Counted from the stretch's first letter, positions 17,040 to 27,227 are shown. The stretch is 64,000 nt of DNA from Pseudoalteromonas carrageenovora IAM 12662 (GCF_900239935.1 NZ_LT965930.1:1-64000); one strand, 5' to 3'. Program-made: numbers and translations. The notes: generated by a model from the sequence alone, not told the origin.

Positions 17040-19475
17040 ATGAGACAACATCTATTAGGCTTTACACTAGCCCCCTTATTTTTACTTACATCAGCGTGTT
17101 CACAACAAGAAAGTCCCATAGAGTTAAAAGACACAGAAACTCTTAGTTCATCTATTGCTTCACTGAATAGCTACGAGAAAACAGCTCGACTAAAAATTAA
17201 CAAACTTAAGAAGTTGATGGCAAAAGCTGAACATAAGCATATTGATGTTACACGTGAAGAAAGCGTTGTGTGGTTTGCAGAACAGTTTTTAAAGTTTGCT
17301 AACTGGGATGAAAACAATTACGACGCTGTTGTTAAGTTATTTAGCTATGAACGTTACTACGCAGACACAAAAGAGAAGTTAGCAAAAGAGCTTCCTGATT
17401 TTGAACGTAAAAAAGTAATTCAAATTTTAGATAAAGGTATAAACGATTTATCTAAAGAGCTTGCAGGTGAAATTAAACGCCGCCCTGTAAATAAAGTTGA
17501 TTGGCAAAATACCAAAGCAAAAGACAATATGTTTGTAAGCAATGGTAAGCCAATATTTTTATATGACTATTTTTCAAAAACGGTAGGGCAGCCGCTTACA
17601 AATAAAGATATTTATAACGACCATTTAGGTGCGCTTTATCATGGTGGTGAAGATTTATACCCTGTCGATCATGATCGCGCCATTAATTCATTTTTAGTTC
17701 GAGAGGATGGCACTTTTGACGAGGAGTTAATGAAAGAGCTAACGCGTATCCCTGATACTAACATTGGTTTTTTAGTTTATTGGCTAATGGGTATTCCACA
17801 GTGGGTTGAAGAACGAGAGCCAGAGGTTAGAAAAGGGCGGTCGTTATTTACAGGTTTTGATATTGATAACCCTTTAGCCCGTGAAGTATGGGGTAAGATA
17901 ATTCGTAAAACGGGTGAACTCACCAAAGGTAAAAAAGTAACTGAGGTGGGTTTCGTACTTGCTAACGAACCACATTGGTACGCAGAAAAAGGTCATTGGA
18001 CTCAAAAGTTCCAAGAAATGACAAGTATTTCTTCATACACTTTAGACAAATTTAGAAATTGGTTGAGTACTAAATATCAGGACGATATAAATAAGCTTAA
18101 TGAAAATTGGGATACTAATTTTAAAAGCTTTAAAAGCGTTGCAATAGAAATCCCAATCGATCCGGCATTAAAAGGTTTACCGATTTGGTACGACTGGACG
18201 CGTTATAATATGGATAGAAGTACGGATTGGTTTACGTATGTTCAAAACGAACTGCATTCTGTAAATGAAGATGCCGATACTCATATTAAAATTATGCCTC
18301 GTATGTTCATGGAAGATTCTCGTTCTGGAGGTATAGATACCGAAGCTCTAGCTGAATTGACAACTATGGTTGGGCACGATGCAAAATCATTCGGTAGCGA
18401 AAACATTCGCCCTGGTAAATCGTCCAAGTGGATTGAAAAATACGCTTATAATTGGGGCATAGTCACTATGTTTCATGATTTTATGGAATCAGTTGCGCCT
18501 AATAAGATTAATGTGAATTCAGAGTCTCATTTTTTATCATCGGGTCAGTGGCGAGATTTAGACACACGTACAAGTTATGTTCGTAGTGTTTATTGGCTTG
18601 CAACTTTACTTGGTATGGATGCCAACATGGGCTGGTTTTGGGCACGTGATCCAGATGGTTCACCAGAGGATCGTTTAGAAGGCGACCTAGACTTTTTTGA
18701 CCCAGGTCTTGGCGGTGCATTTGCGGGTTCTAACAATATGCAGCCGCATGTAACTAACGAAGTTACCCAAGTAATGTTTGATCTTAATAGTTTTTCTGAA
18801 GAAATTGTTAAGCTTAGAGAGCAGTGTCGTCCACTTCGTTTGTTTTACTCTGAAACAACAGCAATTAATACAAACGACTATATGACCAAGAGCTACGAGC
18901 TTTATGAAAATTTATTTTTTGAAGGTTTTCCACTTGGCTTTGCCACAAAGAATGTAATTGAAAAGCAAGACAATAACAACTGGGATGCAATACTGGTTTA
19001 TCGCAATAATTTTGTTACAAATGAAGAGTTTAAAGCGCTTCAAGGGTATTTAAATAAAGGCGGTACTGTTATTTTAGACTCAGCGCAAAGCCTGTCTTTA
19101 GATGAGTACGGGCACCCGCGTAAGGCTAAGTTAGTTGCCAGTAAAGGTAAGCTTATTGTTATGCCAAAAGACGCAGACGTTGAAGCCATTAAACAAACTG
19201 CACTTGCAGAGGTTTCGGGTAGTACGCCTGATGTTGTTGTAAAAGTAGATAATGGTGAGTCATTTAAAACCACAACATGGCGCACTGTTAAGCAAGACAA
19301 TGGTAGTTACTTGGTTAATATTTTAAATTTAGGCCACACAACAGCAACCGTTGATCTGTCGCTTAAAAATGGTAAACCTATTCATGTTAATAACTTAATG
19401 ACGAGTAATAAAATGAACAACAGCTTTGACATTCCTTCTGAGGGGGTCTTACTTGTTGAAGTTACAGCTCAATAA
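17040..19475 (+). CDS. GH167/GH42-like carrageenan-oligosaccharide glycosidase, lipoprotein
   Basis: This 811-residue protein starts with a lipoprotein signal (LTSA-C20). The catalytic part looks like a clan GH-A barrel: GFVLANEPHWYAEKGHW puts an Asn-Glu pair at 309-310 (acid/base candidate), and NVNSESHF puts the nucleophile candidate at E495. The stretch FRNWLSTKYQDDINKLNENW resembles GH42 enzymes. The C-terminal part (about 600-811) has a beta-galactosidase trimerisation-like domain and a final beta-sandwich. Marine pseudoalteromonad carrageenan loci encode a GH167 enzyme of similar kind that acts on desulfated (beta-)carrageenan ends. GH167 is my preferred family, GH42 the alternative. 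A carrageenan operator lies upstream. Confidence 0.68.
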   Translation: MRQHLLGFTLAPLFLLTSACSQQESPIELKDTETLSSSIASLNSYEKTARLKINKLKKLMAKAEHKHIDVTREESVVWFAEQFLKFANWDENNYDAVVKLFSYERYYADTKEKLAKELPDFERKKVIQILDKGINDLSKELAGEIKRRPVNKVDWQNTKAKDNMFVSNGKPIFLYDYFSKTVGQPLTNKDIYNDHLGALYHGGEDLYPVDHDRAINSFLVREDGTFDEELMKELTRIPDTNIGFLVYWLMGIPQWVEEREPEVRKGRSLFTGFDIDNPLAREVWGKIIRKTGELTKGKKVTEVGFVLANEPHWYAEKGHWTQKFQEMTSISSYTLDKFRNWLSTKYQDDINKLNENWDTNFKSFKSVAIEIPIDPALKGLPIWYDWTRYNMDRSTDWFTYVQNELHSVNEDADTHIKIMPRMFMEDSRSGGIDTEALAELTTMVGHDAKSFGSENIRPGKSSKWIEKYAYNWGIVTMFHDFMESVAPNKINVNSESHFLSSGQWRDLDTRTSYVRSVYWLATLLGMDANMGWFWARDPDGSPEDRLEGDLDFFDPGLGGAFAGSNNMQPHVTNEVTQVMFDLNSFSEEIVKLREQCRPLRLFYSETTAINTNDYMTKSYELYENLFFEGFPLGFATKNVIEKQDNNNWDAILVYRNNFVTNEEFKALQGYLNKGGTVILDSAQSLSLDEYGHPRKAKLVASKGKLIVMPKDADVEAIKQTALAEVSGSTPDVVVKVDNGESFKTTTWRTVKQDNGSYLVNILNLGHTTATVDLSLKNGKPIHVNNLMTSNKMNNSFDIPSEGVLLVEVTAQ

Positions 19476-19502
19476 ATAGTTTTTTAGCGAGTACATGCCT
19501 AT

Positions 19503-20248
19503 GTGCTCGCTTTTCAATTAACACGATACATTAAGTTGCGAATACTTAAACTAATAGCAATATCGTTGAGCTCAATCCCGTACAGTGCAGGGGTTAATGC
19601 ACTGCCTATGCCTCATATTGCGCAACCAAGCGAAAGTTGGGTATTACAACCTGAACGCTCAGATGAGTTTGATATTAAAAATACTGAAAATTGAACTTTC
19701 AAACAAAGAACGATGGTGGTTGGTACCGTAAAGGTGAAAAATCCAGTGTTTCTGAAGGCATATTTAAACTAACCACTAAACGAGAAATGCATTTAAGAAC
19801 GTTTTGGGATGGCTGTAATAAAACAAAAGTGCCTAAGTATAGGTTGTTTTACACTTCGGGAGTTGCTAAATCTAGGGCAACAGGGAGTTACGGATATTAT
19901 GAGGCATGTATAAAGGGGGCGGATAAATTTCCGAGAGTATCACCTGCATTTTGGATGTACAGCAAAATAGATCGTACTTTAACGAATGAAGGCGATGTGC
20001 AATATACTAAAATAGGTGTAGTTAAGTTAACTCAAAAACAGACGCTTCAGGAGTTGGACCATGACCTACATAATATTGTTATAAAAGGTGGCATACTCAA
20101 AGAGTTGAACTTAACATTATATAAGGGCCTAAGAACACCGCATACAAAAGGGAAATGTAATCAATTTTATCCTTCAGATAATCAATCTGCACAAGGTTTC
20201 CCAACATTAGTGAAAATTGATTACGTGAGAGCGTGGTTAAAGCAATAG
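19503..20248 (+). pseudogene. Degenerate kappa-carrageenase copy (GH16)
   Basis: The translated pieces align along the intact kappa-carrageenase at 60764, sharing SDEF, FWDGCN, SGVAKSRATG, YGYYEA, PAFWMYS and LDHDLHNIV-like segments. One base is lost at a Trp codon (tgg-aac became tg-aac near 19693), creating a stop and frameshift. The catalytic motif EIDVVE is changed to KIGVVK, replacing all three carboxylates. About 56 residues equivalent to 191-248 are deleted. The C-terminal Ig-like domain is absent. It lies between the GH167/42-like gene and a sulfatase, so it is a dead duplicate. Confidence 0.88.
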
Positions 20249-20383
20249 AAAGCCTTAAAACCCATTCAAATAAAGTATTTAATGCCTTTTGTGTAGATGA
20301 TGAAATGCGTGTTTATTATCTACATTCATACCAACTTTGAAGTATGAATATTAGCCAAGTTTTAATTTATTTGTTGCGAAATT

Positions 20384-20398
20384 AAACATCATATGTTT
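20384..20398. promoter_or_regulatory. Carrageenan-locus operator, site 2
   Basis: AAACATCATATGTTT is a perfect copy, 98 bp before the sulfatase at 20496. It suggests a transcription unit of the two sulfatases and the first FG-GAP lipoprotein. Confidence 0.78.
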
Positions 20399-20495
20399 AT
20401 ATTATTAAAATCAATTTTATGCCTTTATAATAAAGTACAGGCTGATTGCTAAAACACTGACGTAGCAATTTTTAGTTGTTAAAAAGGACACACAC

Positions 20496-22019
20496 ATGAA
20501 CTTATTTAAAATAAAAATGGTGATGCTGTTAGGGTGCTGCACATTATTTGCTCCCAATTTATATGCAAAAGATGCAGGGCTGAAAAACTCTGAAGCCAAA
20601 AAGCCAAATGTGCTGATTTTACTGTTTGATGATATGCGATTCGACACATTCTCCTATCGAAATGGTCCTGTTTCGACGCCAAACATTGATGCCTTAGCAC
20701 ATGAAGGTACACGCTTTGATCAAGCTATGACATCTACGGGGTTATGCTCGCCTTCTCGCGCGGCTATGTTTACTGGGCGTTGGGGACATAAAACAGGCCT
20801 TGACGATAACGTGGGGCTTTATCATTCTCGTCTTTCGGAGTTATCACTTAGTGAAGGTGGCGTAATTAAACGTGCAACTAGTGTAGGTTACGATGTTAGT
20901 TATGTAGGTAAATGGCACTTAGGCGCACAAGGCCCTGCACTGCGCGGTGCTAACTTTATGTGGGGACACGATAAGGATGAAGAGCGTAATGGCCGTCCTT
21001 TTACGCCTTATGGTACACAAAAAAATGTTGCCCGTATGAATGCAGGTGAGCGCGATGAAAACGGCGAAAAGCACGATTACTATAAAACGCTTCCGGGTAC
21101 ATACGCAGATACAGTAACAGCTAAAGAAGTAAACGAAGGCAAATTAATGCTTAAAAATGCGGCCAAATCAGACAAACCATTTTTTGGTATTGTTAGTTTT
21201 GAGCAACCTCATCCGCCTTACCGAGTACCAGAGCCTTACGCTAGCATGTACGACTACAAAGATATAAAGCTCCCTCCCAATTTTGGTATCGAACGTAAAA
21301 ACAAACCAATGGCACAAGACGATATTTGGTGGCCTTGGCATGATGTAAGCCATATGACTGAAACTGATTGGCGCAAAGCACACAGTTTTTACTATGGGGC
21401 TATCGCCATGATAGATCATGCTGTTGGCGAGCTCATTAATACCGCTAAAGAAGAAGGTTTATACGACGACCTACACATTATTTTAGTAGGCGACCAAGGT
21501 AGTATGCTAGGTGAACATAATCTGTATGACAAAGGCCCCTACGCGTATGACGAATTAATGCGTATGCCACTTATTATTCGTGATCCTAGCCTTGAGCCTA
21601 AAATAATTAACCGCCAAGTATCTATGCTCGACATAGCCCCAACACTTCGCCAGTGGATGACACTACCACTTGATGGCGACGAAGATGGACGTTCACTTTT
21701 ACCATTGATGAAACAAGGCGATAGTGCCGATGCTGGTAAAGATGATATTTCGTTATATGCCTACGAATGGTACAACGGCGGATGGTTTGGTATTAGAGCT
21801 ATACGTACCCCTGAAATGAAGTTTGTATGGAACCCTGGCGACAGCCGCGATGAATTATACGACTTAAAAAATGATCCGTACGAAATCACAAACCAAATAG
21901 ACAATCCTAAATACAAAAAACAGCTTACTGATTTAGTGCATAAAATGGCGGGAGAGCTTAAGCGTATTGAGGACCCATCATTAACTAAATTTAATCACCA
22001 CATGAAAGATTTTTTATAG
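20496..22019 (+). CDS. Family S1 formylglycine sulfatase (carrageenan)
   Basis: This 507-residue sulfatase has a signal peptide (1-24, LYA-KD). The maturation motif C84-S-P-S-R is in GLCSPSRAAMFTGRWG; the cysteine is converted to formylglycine. N-terminal metal ligands are in LLFDDMRFD, and the KWHLGAQGP motif and VGDQGSMLGEH supply further active-site residues. It would remove a sulfate ester from carrageenan oligosaccharides in the periplasm. It differs in length and motif from the two CGPSR sulfatases here; by elimination it may correspond to the neocarrabiose sulfatase (S1_NC) of published pseudoalteromonad loci, but this is tentative. A weak hairpin at 22037-22064 follows it. Confidence 0.88.
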   Translation: MNLFKIKMVMLLGCCTLFAPNLYAKDAGLKNSEAKKPNVLILLFDDMRFDTFSYRNGPVSTPNIDALAHEGTRFDQAMTSTGLCSPSRAAMFTGRWGHKTGLDDNVGLYHSRLSELSLSEGGVIKRATSVGYDVSYVGKWHLGAQGPALRGANFMWGHDKDEERNGRPFTPYGTQKNVARMNAGERDENGEKHDYYKTLPGTYADTVTAKEVNEGKLMLKNAAKSDKPFFGIVSFEQPHPPYRVPEPYASMYDYKDIKLPPNFGIERKNKPMAQDDIWWPWHDVSHMTETDWRKAHSFYYGAIAMIDHAVGELINTAKEEGLYDDLHIILVGDQGSMLGEHNLYDKGPYAYDELMRMPLIIRDPSLEPKIINRQVSMLDIAPTLRQWMTLPLDGDEDGRSLLPLMKQGDSADAGKDDISLYAYEWYNGGWFGIRAIRTPEMKFVWNPGDSRDELYDLKNDPYEITNQIDNPKYKKQLTDLVHKMAGELKRIEDPSLTKFNHHMKDFL

Positions 22020-22036
22020 CCGAGTAATGCCCTTTG

Positions 22037-22064
22037 GTGGGCCTTAATTGGCCTACTATTTTTT
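22037..22064 (+). terminator. Weak intrinsic terminator between sulfatases
   Basis: A 7-bp stem (GTGGGCC with GGCCTAC, one G-U pair, loop TTAATT) is followed by a T-rich tract. The next sulfatase starts 25 bp on, so it may attenuate rather than end transcription. Confidence 0.4.
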
Positions 22065-22088
22065 ATTATCAAAATTGAGACTGGCACT

Positions 22089-23531
22089 ATGAAAATACAC
22101 ACAAAATTATTGAGCGCTTTATCATCGCTTGCGCTATTAGTTGGCTCTGCGGGTATACACGCAAGTGAACAAAAACCCAATATTATTCTTATTGTTGCAG
22201 ACGATTTAGGTTATGCAGATGTAGGTTTTAATGGCTCTAAAGATATTATTACCCCAAATATAGATGATCTTGCTAAATCGGGTACTTCCTTTTCAGACGC
22301 TTACGTAGCGCACCCGTTCTGCGGTCCAAGCAGAGCTGCGTTAATGACTGGTCGTTACCCACATAAGATTGGCTCACAATTTAATTTACCGACACGCGGC
22401 TCAAACGTAGGCGTGCCTACTGATGCTAAGTTTATTAGTAAATTACTAAACGAAAATAATTACTTCACAGGTGCTCTTGGTAAATGGCACTTAGGTGATG
22501 CGCCGAAATATCATCCTAATCAACGCGGCTTTGATGAATACTATGGTTTTTTAGGTGGTGGTCATAATTATTTTCCTGACCAATATCAAGCTCAGTATAA
22601 AAAGCAAAAGGCACAAGGCTTAAAAAATATTTTTGAATACCTAACACCGCTTGAGCATAACGGTAAAAAGGTTAAAGAGACTGAATACATTACAGACGCA
22701 CTATCGCGCGAAGCCGTTAATTTTGTAGACAAAGCAGCGGACAAAAAAAATCCATTCTTTTTATATTTAGCTTACAACGCACCGCATGTGCCATTGCAAG
22801 CTAAAGATGAAGATATGGCGATGTTTCCTAATATAAAAAATAAAGATCGTAAAACATACGCGGGCATGGTTTACGCAGTTGATCGAGGCGTGGGTAAGCT
22901 AGTAGAAACCCTGAAAAAAAATAATCAGTATGATAATACGCTTATCGTATTTATGAGTGATAACGGTGGCAAATTAAGTAAAGGCGCTAATAACTTCCCA
23001 CTTAAAGCCGGTAAGGGAAGTACACAAGAAGGCGGCTTTAGAGTACCTATGTTGTTTCATTGGCCTAAACATGTACCTGCGGGCAAGCGTTTCTCACACC
23101 CTGTATCGGCACTTGATTTATACCCTACATTTGCAGCTTTAGCGGGCGCTAAAGTTGAAGAAAACCAACATTTAGATGGTACAGATATGTGGCCTGCATT
23201 TATTAAAAATGAAAACCCACATAAAGATGAGCCTATTTATGCTCTTCGTCATCGTAAAGGTTACAGTGATGCAGCGATACGCTTAAATCAATGGAAAGCA
23301 CTGAAAGTTAACCAGCAACCGTGGCAGTTATTTAATATCGAAAACGATATTTCTGAAAAACACGATGTAAGTAAATCTAATAAAGCACTCTTAACCGACA
23401 TGGTTCGTGAAATGGAAAAATGGAGCTGGGATAACCAGCAGCCAAAATGGTTTCACGAAACGGCTGAAGGTGCGAACTGGCGATTAGATGCCATGCCACG
23501 ATTCGATAAAACGTTTAAAACAACTAAGTAA
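22089..23531 (+). CDS. Family S1 sulfatase, S1_19-like
   Basis: This 480-residue sulfatase has a signal peptide (1-25, GIHA-SE). Calcium ligands are in VADDLGYADVG, and the formylglycine motif C78-G-P-S-R in HPFCGPSRAALMTGRYP. GKWHLGD and MSDNGG complete the active site. The GYADVGFNGS and CGPSR pattern is that of the S1_19 subfamily, whose pseudoalteromonad members desulfate kappa/iota-carrageenan oligosaccharides. Which sulfate (C4 of galactose or C2 of anhydrogalactose) it removes cannot be decided from sequence. It sits 69 bp after the previous sulfatase. Confidence 0.9.
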   Translation: MKIHTKLLSALSSLALLVGSAGIHASEQKPNIILIVADDLGYADVGFNGSKDIITPNIDDLAKSGTSFSDAYVAHPFCGPSRAALMTGRYPHKIGSQFNLPTRGSNVGVPTDAKFISKLLNENNYFTGALGKWHLGDAPKYHPNQRGFDEYYGFLGGGHNYFPDQYQAQYKKQKAQGLKNIFEYLTPLEHNGKKVKETEYITDALSREAVNFVDKAADKKNPFFLYLAYNAPHVPLQAKDEDMAMFPNIKNKDRKTYAGMVYAVDRGVGKLVETLKKNNQYDNTLIVFMSDNGGKLSKGANNFPLKAGKGSTQEGGFRVPMLFHWPKHVPAGKRFSHPVSALDLYPTFAALAGAKVEENQHLDGTDMWPAFIKNENPHKDEPIYALRHRKGYSDAAIRLNQWKALKVNQQPWQLFNIENDISEKHDVSKSNKALLTDMVREMEKWSWDNQQPKWFHETAEGANWRLDAMPRFDKTFKTTK

Positions 23532-23556
23532 GTTTTATCAAATTCATGGAGGCTTT

Positions 23557-25428
23557 ATGAAAGTAAAAACAGTTGTATGGCATGTTTCTTTGTTATGCAT
23601 GGGAGCAAGCATACTCGGTTGTCAGCAAGTGAGTGCCCTAGCGGGCGCTCAGCTAACACCGGGTAAAACATTATTTACTGAGCAGCACCAAGCAATTAAA
23701 TTAGAAAACAAAAATCGCCGTAAATGGGATAACGCATTAATAAGCGATTTAGACCAAGACGGTTACCCAGATTTATTACTTACTGATCATGGTTACACCA
23801 TTCGTTTGTATTGGAACAATAAAGGCGTTTACGACAAAGGCCGCGACCTAATTGTGGGTGATATGCACGGTATTGGCGTAGGCGATTACGATAAAGATGG
23901 CAAAATGGATATCTTGCTATCGCGTGGTGGTGGCTCGGGTAGTAACGCACGCAATGCTAAATTGTTTCATTTTAACAAAAGAGAAATTATTGAAGGCGGC
24001 GAATTTTTACCCAAACTGCCAACGTTACGTGGGCGTACTAGTAAGTTTTTTGATGCCAATAACGATGGGTATTTAGATTTATTACTAATGGGGTTCCCGC
24101 AGGCTAATAGCGGTAAACAAACCAGTAATTTTATTTATAAAAACGATGGTACTGGCAATATAACCCACGCAACTGATTTACCAAAAACTAATCGAGATGG
24201 TCAAAAAGTCCTTATTACAGATTTTAATAACGATAAAATTGACGATTTAGTAATTTACGGCGACGGCGCTTTACGTGTTTTAAAAGGCAATGGCGACTTT
24301 ACTTTTAGTGACGTAACCGCCAACGTTTTACCTAATAAAATAATGGATGTAACGGGTGTCAGCGAAATTGATTTTGATAACGATGGTGACTTCGATTTAT
24401 ATATAAGTCGCGCTAACCCATTACAAGCAGGCGATACGTTTTTTGATCCTAAAAGGCACACATTTGGTTTTTACACCAAGCGTGGACCATTTAAATATGA
24501 TGACTTACTTATTGGCGATACGCTTAATTTAGTTAACTACCAATCACCTTATCCAAACCAAGATGTATTTGTAGGCGAAGGCACTTATAAATATAAATTT
24601 GAAGGCGAAAGGCACAGTGGTCAAAACGTCAATATTGTTAGCAGTAATGGCCTAGGCTGGGCCGATACCCAACCTAATAAAGGTTTGTATGTTGGTTATA
24701 TAGGCAATAATAAATGGCGTATGGCGGGGAATACTTTTTCACCTACAACGGGTGTTGTAACCGGTGTTAAGCACTATACGGTTAATAAAAAACCAGTGGC
24801 ACCATCGGATTTACTGCTTAAAAATGAAAGTGAAAAATTTGTAGATGTGAGTGCTAAAGCTGGCATTAAAACAAATTTAAATACGACTGGCGTAAGTGTG
24901 GGAGATTTTAACAACAACGGCTACCAAGATTTGTTTGTTGTTAAACAAGGCAATTTGGTAACGCCTACATCGCAAATACTGTATTTAAATAATGGCGATA
25001 ACACATTTAACCAAGCTACTCACTCGGGATTAATAACAAATACCTTAGGTACCATAGGCTCAGGCGCAAATGTACTTGATTACAATTTAGACGGCCAGGT
25101 CGATATTATTATGAATAACGACAGAGGTCAGTGGCACTTATTTAGTAATCAAGCAAATAACAGTAATCACTATGCATTACTGCGTATTAGTAATTCACTT
25201 AAGCATAATGCCAGCGCAATTAGAGCTATAGCAACACTTAAAGCCTGTGGTAAAACCCTTACAAGACGCGTGTCGCCTGATGCCGCGCCTTATACACAAT
25301 CATTTGATAACGTGGTTCATTTTGGGTTAGGCCCGTGCAACGAAATAGATAACGTAAGTGTGCGTTACAGCAATGGCGAAGTAATAAGTAAATCTAAGGT
25401 TGGGACAGATAAAGTAACCGATCTTTGA
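23557..25428 (+). CDS. FG-GAP/ASPIC-UnbV repeat lipoprotein
   Basis: This lipoprotein starts at the ATG at 23557, which follows a strong GGAGG at 23548; an upstream in-frame ATG lacks such a site. The lipobox is SILG-C. Several calcium-binding FG-GAP/VCBS blades follow (SDLDQDGYPDLLLTD, GDYDKDGKMDILLS, DANNDGYLDLLLM, DFDNDGDFDLYIS). A C-terminal ASPIC/UnbV domain has ALLRISNS...VSPDAAPYTQS...VHFGLGP. The family is common in polysaccharide loci of marine bacteria, but its role is not established. A beta-propeller glycan-binding or surface-complex role is inferred. A paralogue lies at 35648. Confidence 0.82.
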   Translation: MKVKTVVWHVSLLCMGASILGCQQVSALAGAQLTPGKTLFTEQHQAIKLENKNRRKWDNALISDLDQDGYPDLLLTDHGYTIRLYWNNKGVYDKGRDLIVGDMHGIGVGDYDKDGKMDILLSRGGGSGSNARNAKLFHFNKREIIEGGEFLPKLPTLRGRTSKFFDANNDGYLDLLLMGFPQANSGKQTSNFIYKNDGTGNITHATDLPKTNRDGQKVLITDFNNDKIDDLVIYGDGALRVLKGNGDFTFSDVTANVLPNKIMDVTGVSEIDFDNDGDFDLYISRANPLQAGDTFFDPKRHTFGFYTKRGPFKYDDLLIGDTLNLVNYQSPYPNQDVFVGEGTYKYKFEGERHSGQNVNIVSSNGLGWADTQPNKGLYVGYIGNNKWRMAGNTFSPTTGVVTGVKHYTVNKKPVAPSDLLLKNESEKFVDVSAKAGIKTNLNTTGVSVGDFNNNGYQDLFVVKQGNLVTPTSQILYLNNGDNTFNQATHSGLITNTLGTIGSGANVLDYNLDGQVDIIMNNDRGQWHLFSNQANNSNHYALLRISNSLKHNASAIRAIATLKACGKTLTRRVSPDAAPYTQSFDNVVHFGLGPCNEIDNVSVRYSNGEVISKSKVGTDKVTDL

Positions 25429-25456
25429 TGCAACAGAGTTAACTATGAGAGGTAAA

Positions 25457-25491
25457 AAGCAAGGTTTGGTAACAAGCCTTGCTTTTTTTTT
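25457..25491 (+). terminator. Intrinsic terminator after first FG-GAP gene
   Basis: AAGCAAGG (25457-25464) pairs with CCTTGCTT (25477-25484), followed by a run of eight or more T residues. This is a textbook rho-independent terminator. Confidence 0.9.
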
Positions 25492-25522
25492 CGCAAAAAA
25501 TTAAGAGTAAAAGAGAACAATA

Positions 25523-26653
25523 ATGAATAAAAATAACATCACTCATCTTAAAAATAAATTAGCGTGTTTAGTGTGCTTATTTACTGTGTTTGGTTGCAGT
25601 ACCCACACGGCTCAAAGTAATAATGAAAGCATAAATAAAGGGGGAGTAAGTGCATCTTTAGCGTCTGTTAAAACTGCTAATACACTGCTTGAGAGTGCGA
25701 GTTTATTTGCATCACTCCCTGATTATTGTCCAACTCCAGACGCTTTTGCTCTCTCTCCTACAGGAAAGCTTACTTTATCGTGCGTTAATTATGCCAATAA
25801 AGGGCTACAAGCGGGTGTGTTGGTTAATATTAACGATGACAAAACGTTTACGAAAATAGCTCAGTTATCAGGGCCAAATAATAAAGGAAAGGGTCGTCCT
25901 ATGGGCCTTGCCTATGCCCCCGATGGCTCCTTATTTGTAGCCGATAGCCAAGGTGCTGGCAAAGCTCGATTACTTAAACTTACCTTAAAAAATAATACGG
26001 TTATTAACACTCAAGTCGTTGCCAAAGGTATGAGTTCGCCAAACGGTGTGCGCTATCACAATGGCTATATTTACGTAACTCAACTGCGGGTGCCAAGTAA
26101 AAATAAGGCCGAGACTCTCAGCGGGATATATCGTTTTAAGGCCACAGATACCAATATATTAGTGACTAACAGTACAGATGATCCGCATTTATTGTTTTTG
26201 GCTAAAACAATTAATAAGCAACGTAAATTTGGACTTGATGGCTTAGTGTTCGACTCACAGGGTAACTTGTTTGTAACCAACCTAGGTGACGACTTAATTT
26301 ATAAATTAACGTTTGATACAAACAACAATCTGCTTAGCCAAAGTACCTATGCAACTCTTCAAAATGGAAGTGGACCTGATGGTCTTACTATAGACCCTCA
26401 AGGGAATTTATACGCCGCGGGCTTTTTAACTAATCAAGTTATAAAAATTGATACAAACCAAAACGTAACCGTTATTGCATCGTACCCCGATAACAATTCA
26501 GAGAATGGTGAATTAGACCAACCTGCCGATATTATTTATTATAAAGGTTCCTTGCTTATGTCGAATTTTGACTTGCTTACAGGCCCAGGCATTACCAATA
26601 CTGGGCATGGCAAACCTTATACAGTAAGTGAAATTAAGTTACATGATAACTAA
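25523..26653 (+). CDS. SMP-30/NHL-like beta-propeller lipoprotein
   Basis: This 376-residue protein has a lipoprotein signal (VFG-C25). A six-bladed propeller of the SMP-30/gluconolactonase/NHL type follows, with repeating segments MGLAYAPDGSLFVADS, LDGLVFDSQGNLFVTN and PDGLTIDPQGNLYAAG. These proteins bind a divalent metal and include lactonases. It may hydrolyse a sugar lactone outside the cytoplasm or bind glycan; neither is proven. It follows a strong terminator, and no locus operator was seen directly before it. Confidence 0.68.
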   Translation: MNKNNITHLKNKLACLVCLFTVFGCSTHTAQSNNESINKGGVSASLASVKTANTLLESASLFASLPDYCPTPDAFALSPTGKLTLSCVNYANKGLQAGVLVNINDDKTFTKIAQLSGPNNKGKGRPMGLAYAPDGSLFVADSQGAGKARLLKLTLKNNTVINTQVVAKGMSSPNGVRYHNGYIYVTQLRVPSKNKAETLSGIYRFKATDTNILVTNSTDDPHLLFLAKTINKQRKFGLDGLVFDSQGNLFVTNLGDDLIYKLTFDTNNNLLSQSTYATLQNGSGPDGLTIDPQGNLYAAGFLTNQVIKIDTNQNVTVIASYPDNNSENGELDQPADIIYYKGSLLMSNFDLLTGPGITNTGHGKPYTVSEIKLHDN

Positions 26654-27227
26654 GCGCTTAATTTAACTTTAAGTTAAGTGCTTAAATTAAAATCGTGTGT
26701 ATTGCCGTGTATGTTTGAGCTTTAGATTTATGGGTAATACATTTGGTTTACCGCTTTCAAAACTGCTGATTGGCAGTTTTTGAAAGCTGTAAATACCCTA
26801 ATGAGCATAAATTAATATTATAAACCCTCGTAAATTTCTTTCTGAATAACTCAATATTGGTCATTTTCAACAACATTTTTTATTTATTAATGGGGCTTTT
26901 GGGTCTCTTTTTTTGTTTTGTATAAAAAATAAAAATATCTACGTTACTTTTACTTAAACACTGATGCATTTAAATGTTTTAAAAACATATGGTTAGGTTT
27001 TTTCGTTTAAAAAAGAAACAAAAGTGTGAAAATTAAAGTAAACAACTTGTAAATGTAAACATCCTATGTTTAACTTGATCGCAAGTTAAGCCGCGCTTTG
27101 AAACGAAATTGGGATATCAGGACGTTCATTTATTTTATCTGCATTGCTTAACTAATAATAAAAAACTGACCACATCATCACACTCAGGCATTAAGACACA
27201 CGATGCCGATAAACAGGAGAGCACACA
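26654..27227 (+). other. 574-bp intergenic leader before TonB receptor 1
   Basis: It begins with an imperfect hairpin (26652-26682) that may terminate the propeller gene. A second long stem-loop spans 26753-26787, with GCTTTCAA pairing TTGAAAGC and ACTGC pairing GCAGT. A near-perfect locus operator is at 27057-27071. A half-site-like AAACATATGG occurs near 26983. No credible coding sequence was found. Confidence 0.55.
27057..27071. promoter_or_regulatory. Carrageenan-locus operator, site 3
   Basis: AAACATCCTATGTTT has one mismatch to the consensus and lies 157 bp before the TonB-dependent receptor at 27228. Confidence 0.7.

Noticed and set aside
26983..26999. Extra operator copy in the leader of TonB receptor 1
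   Set aside because: Only the left half AAACATATG fits; the right half does not match.
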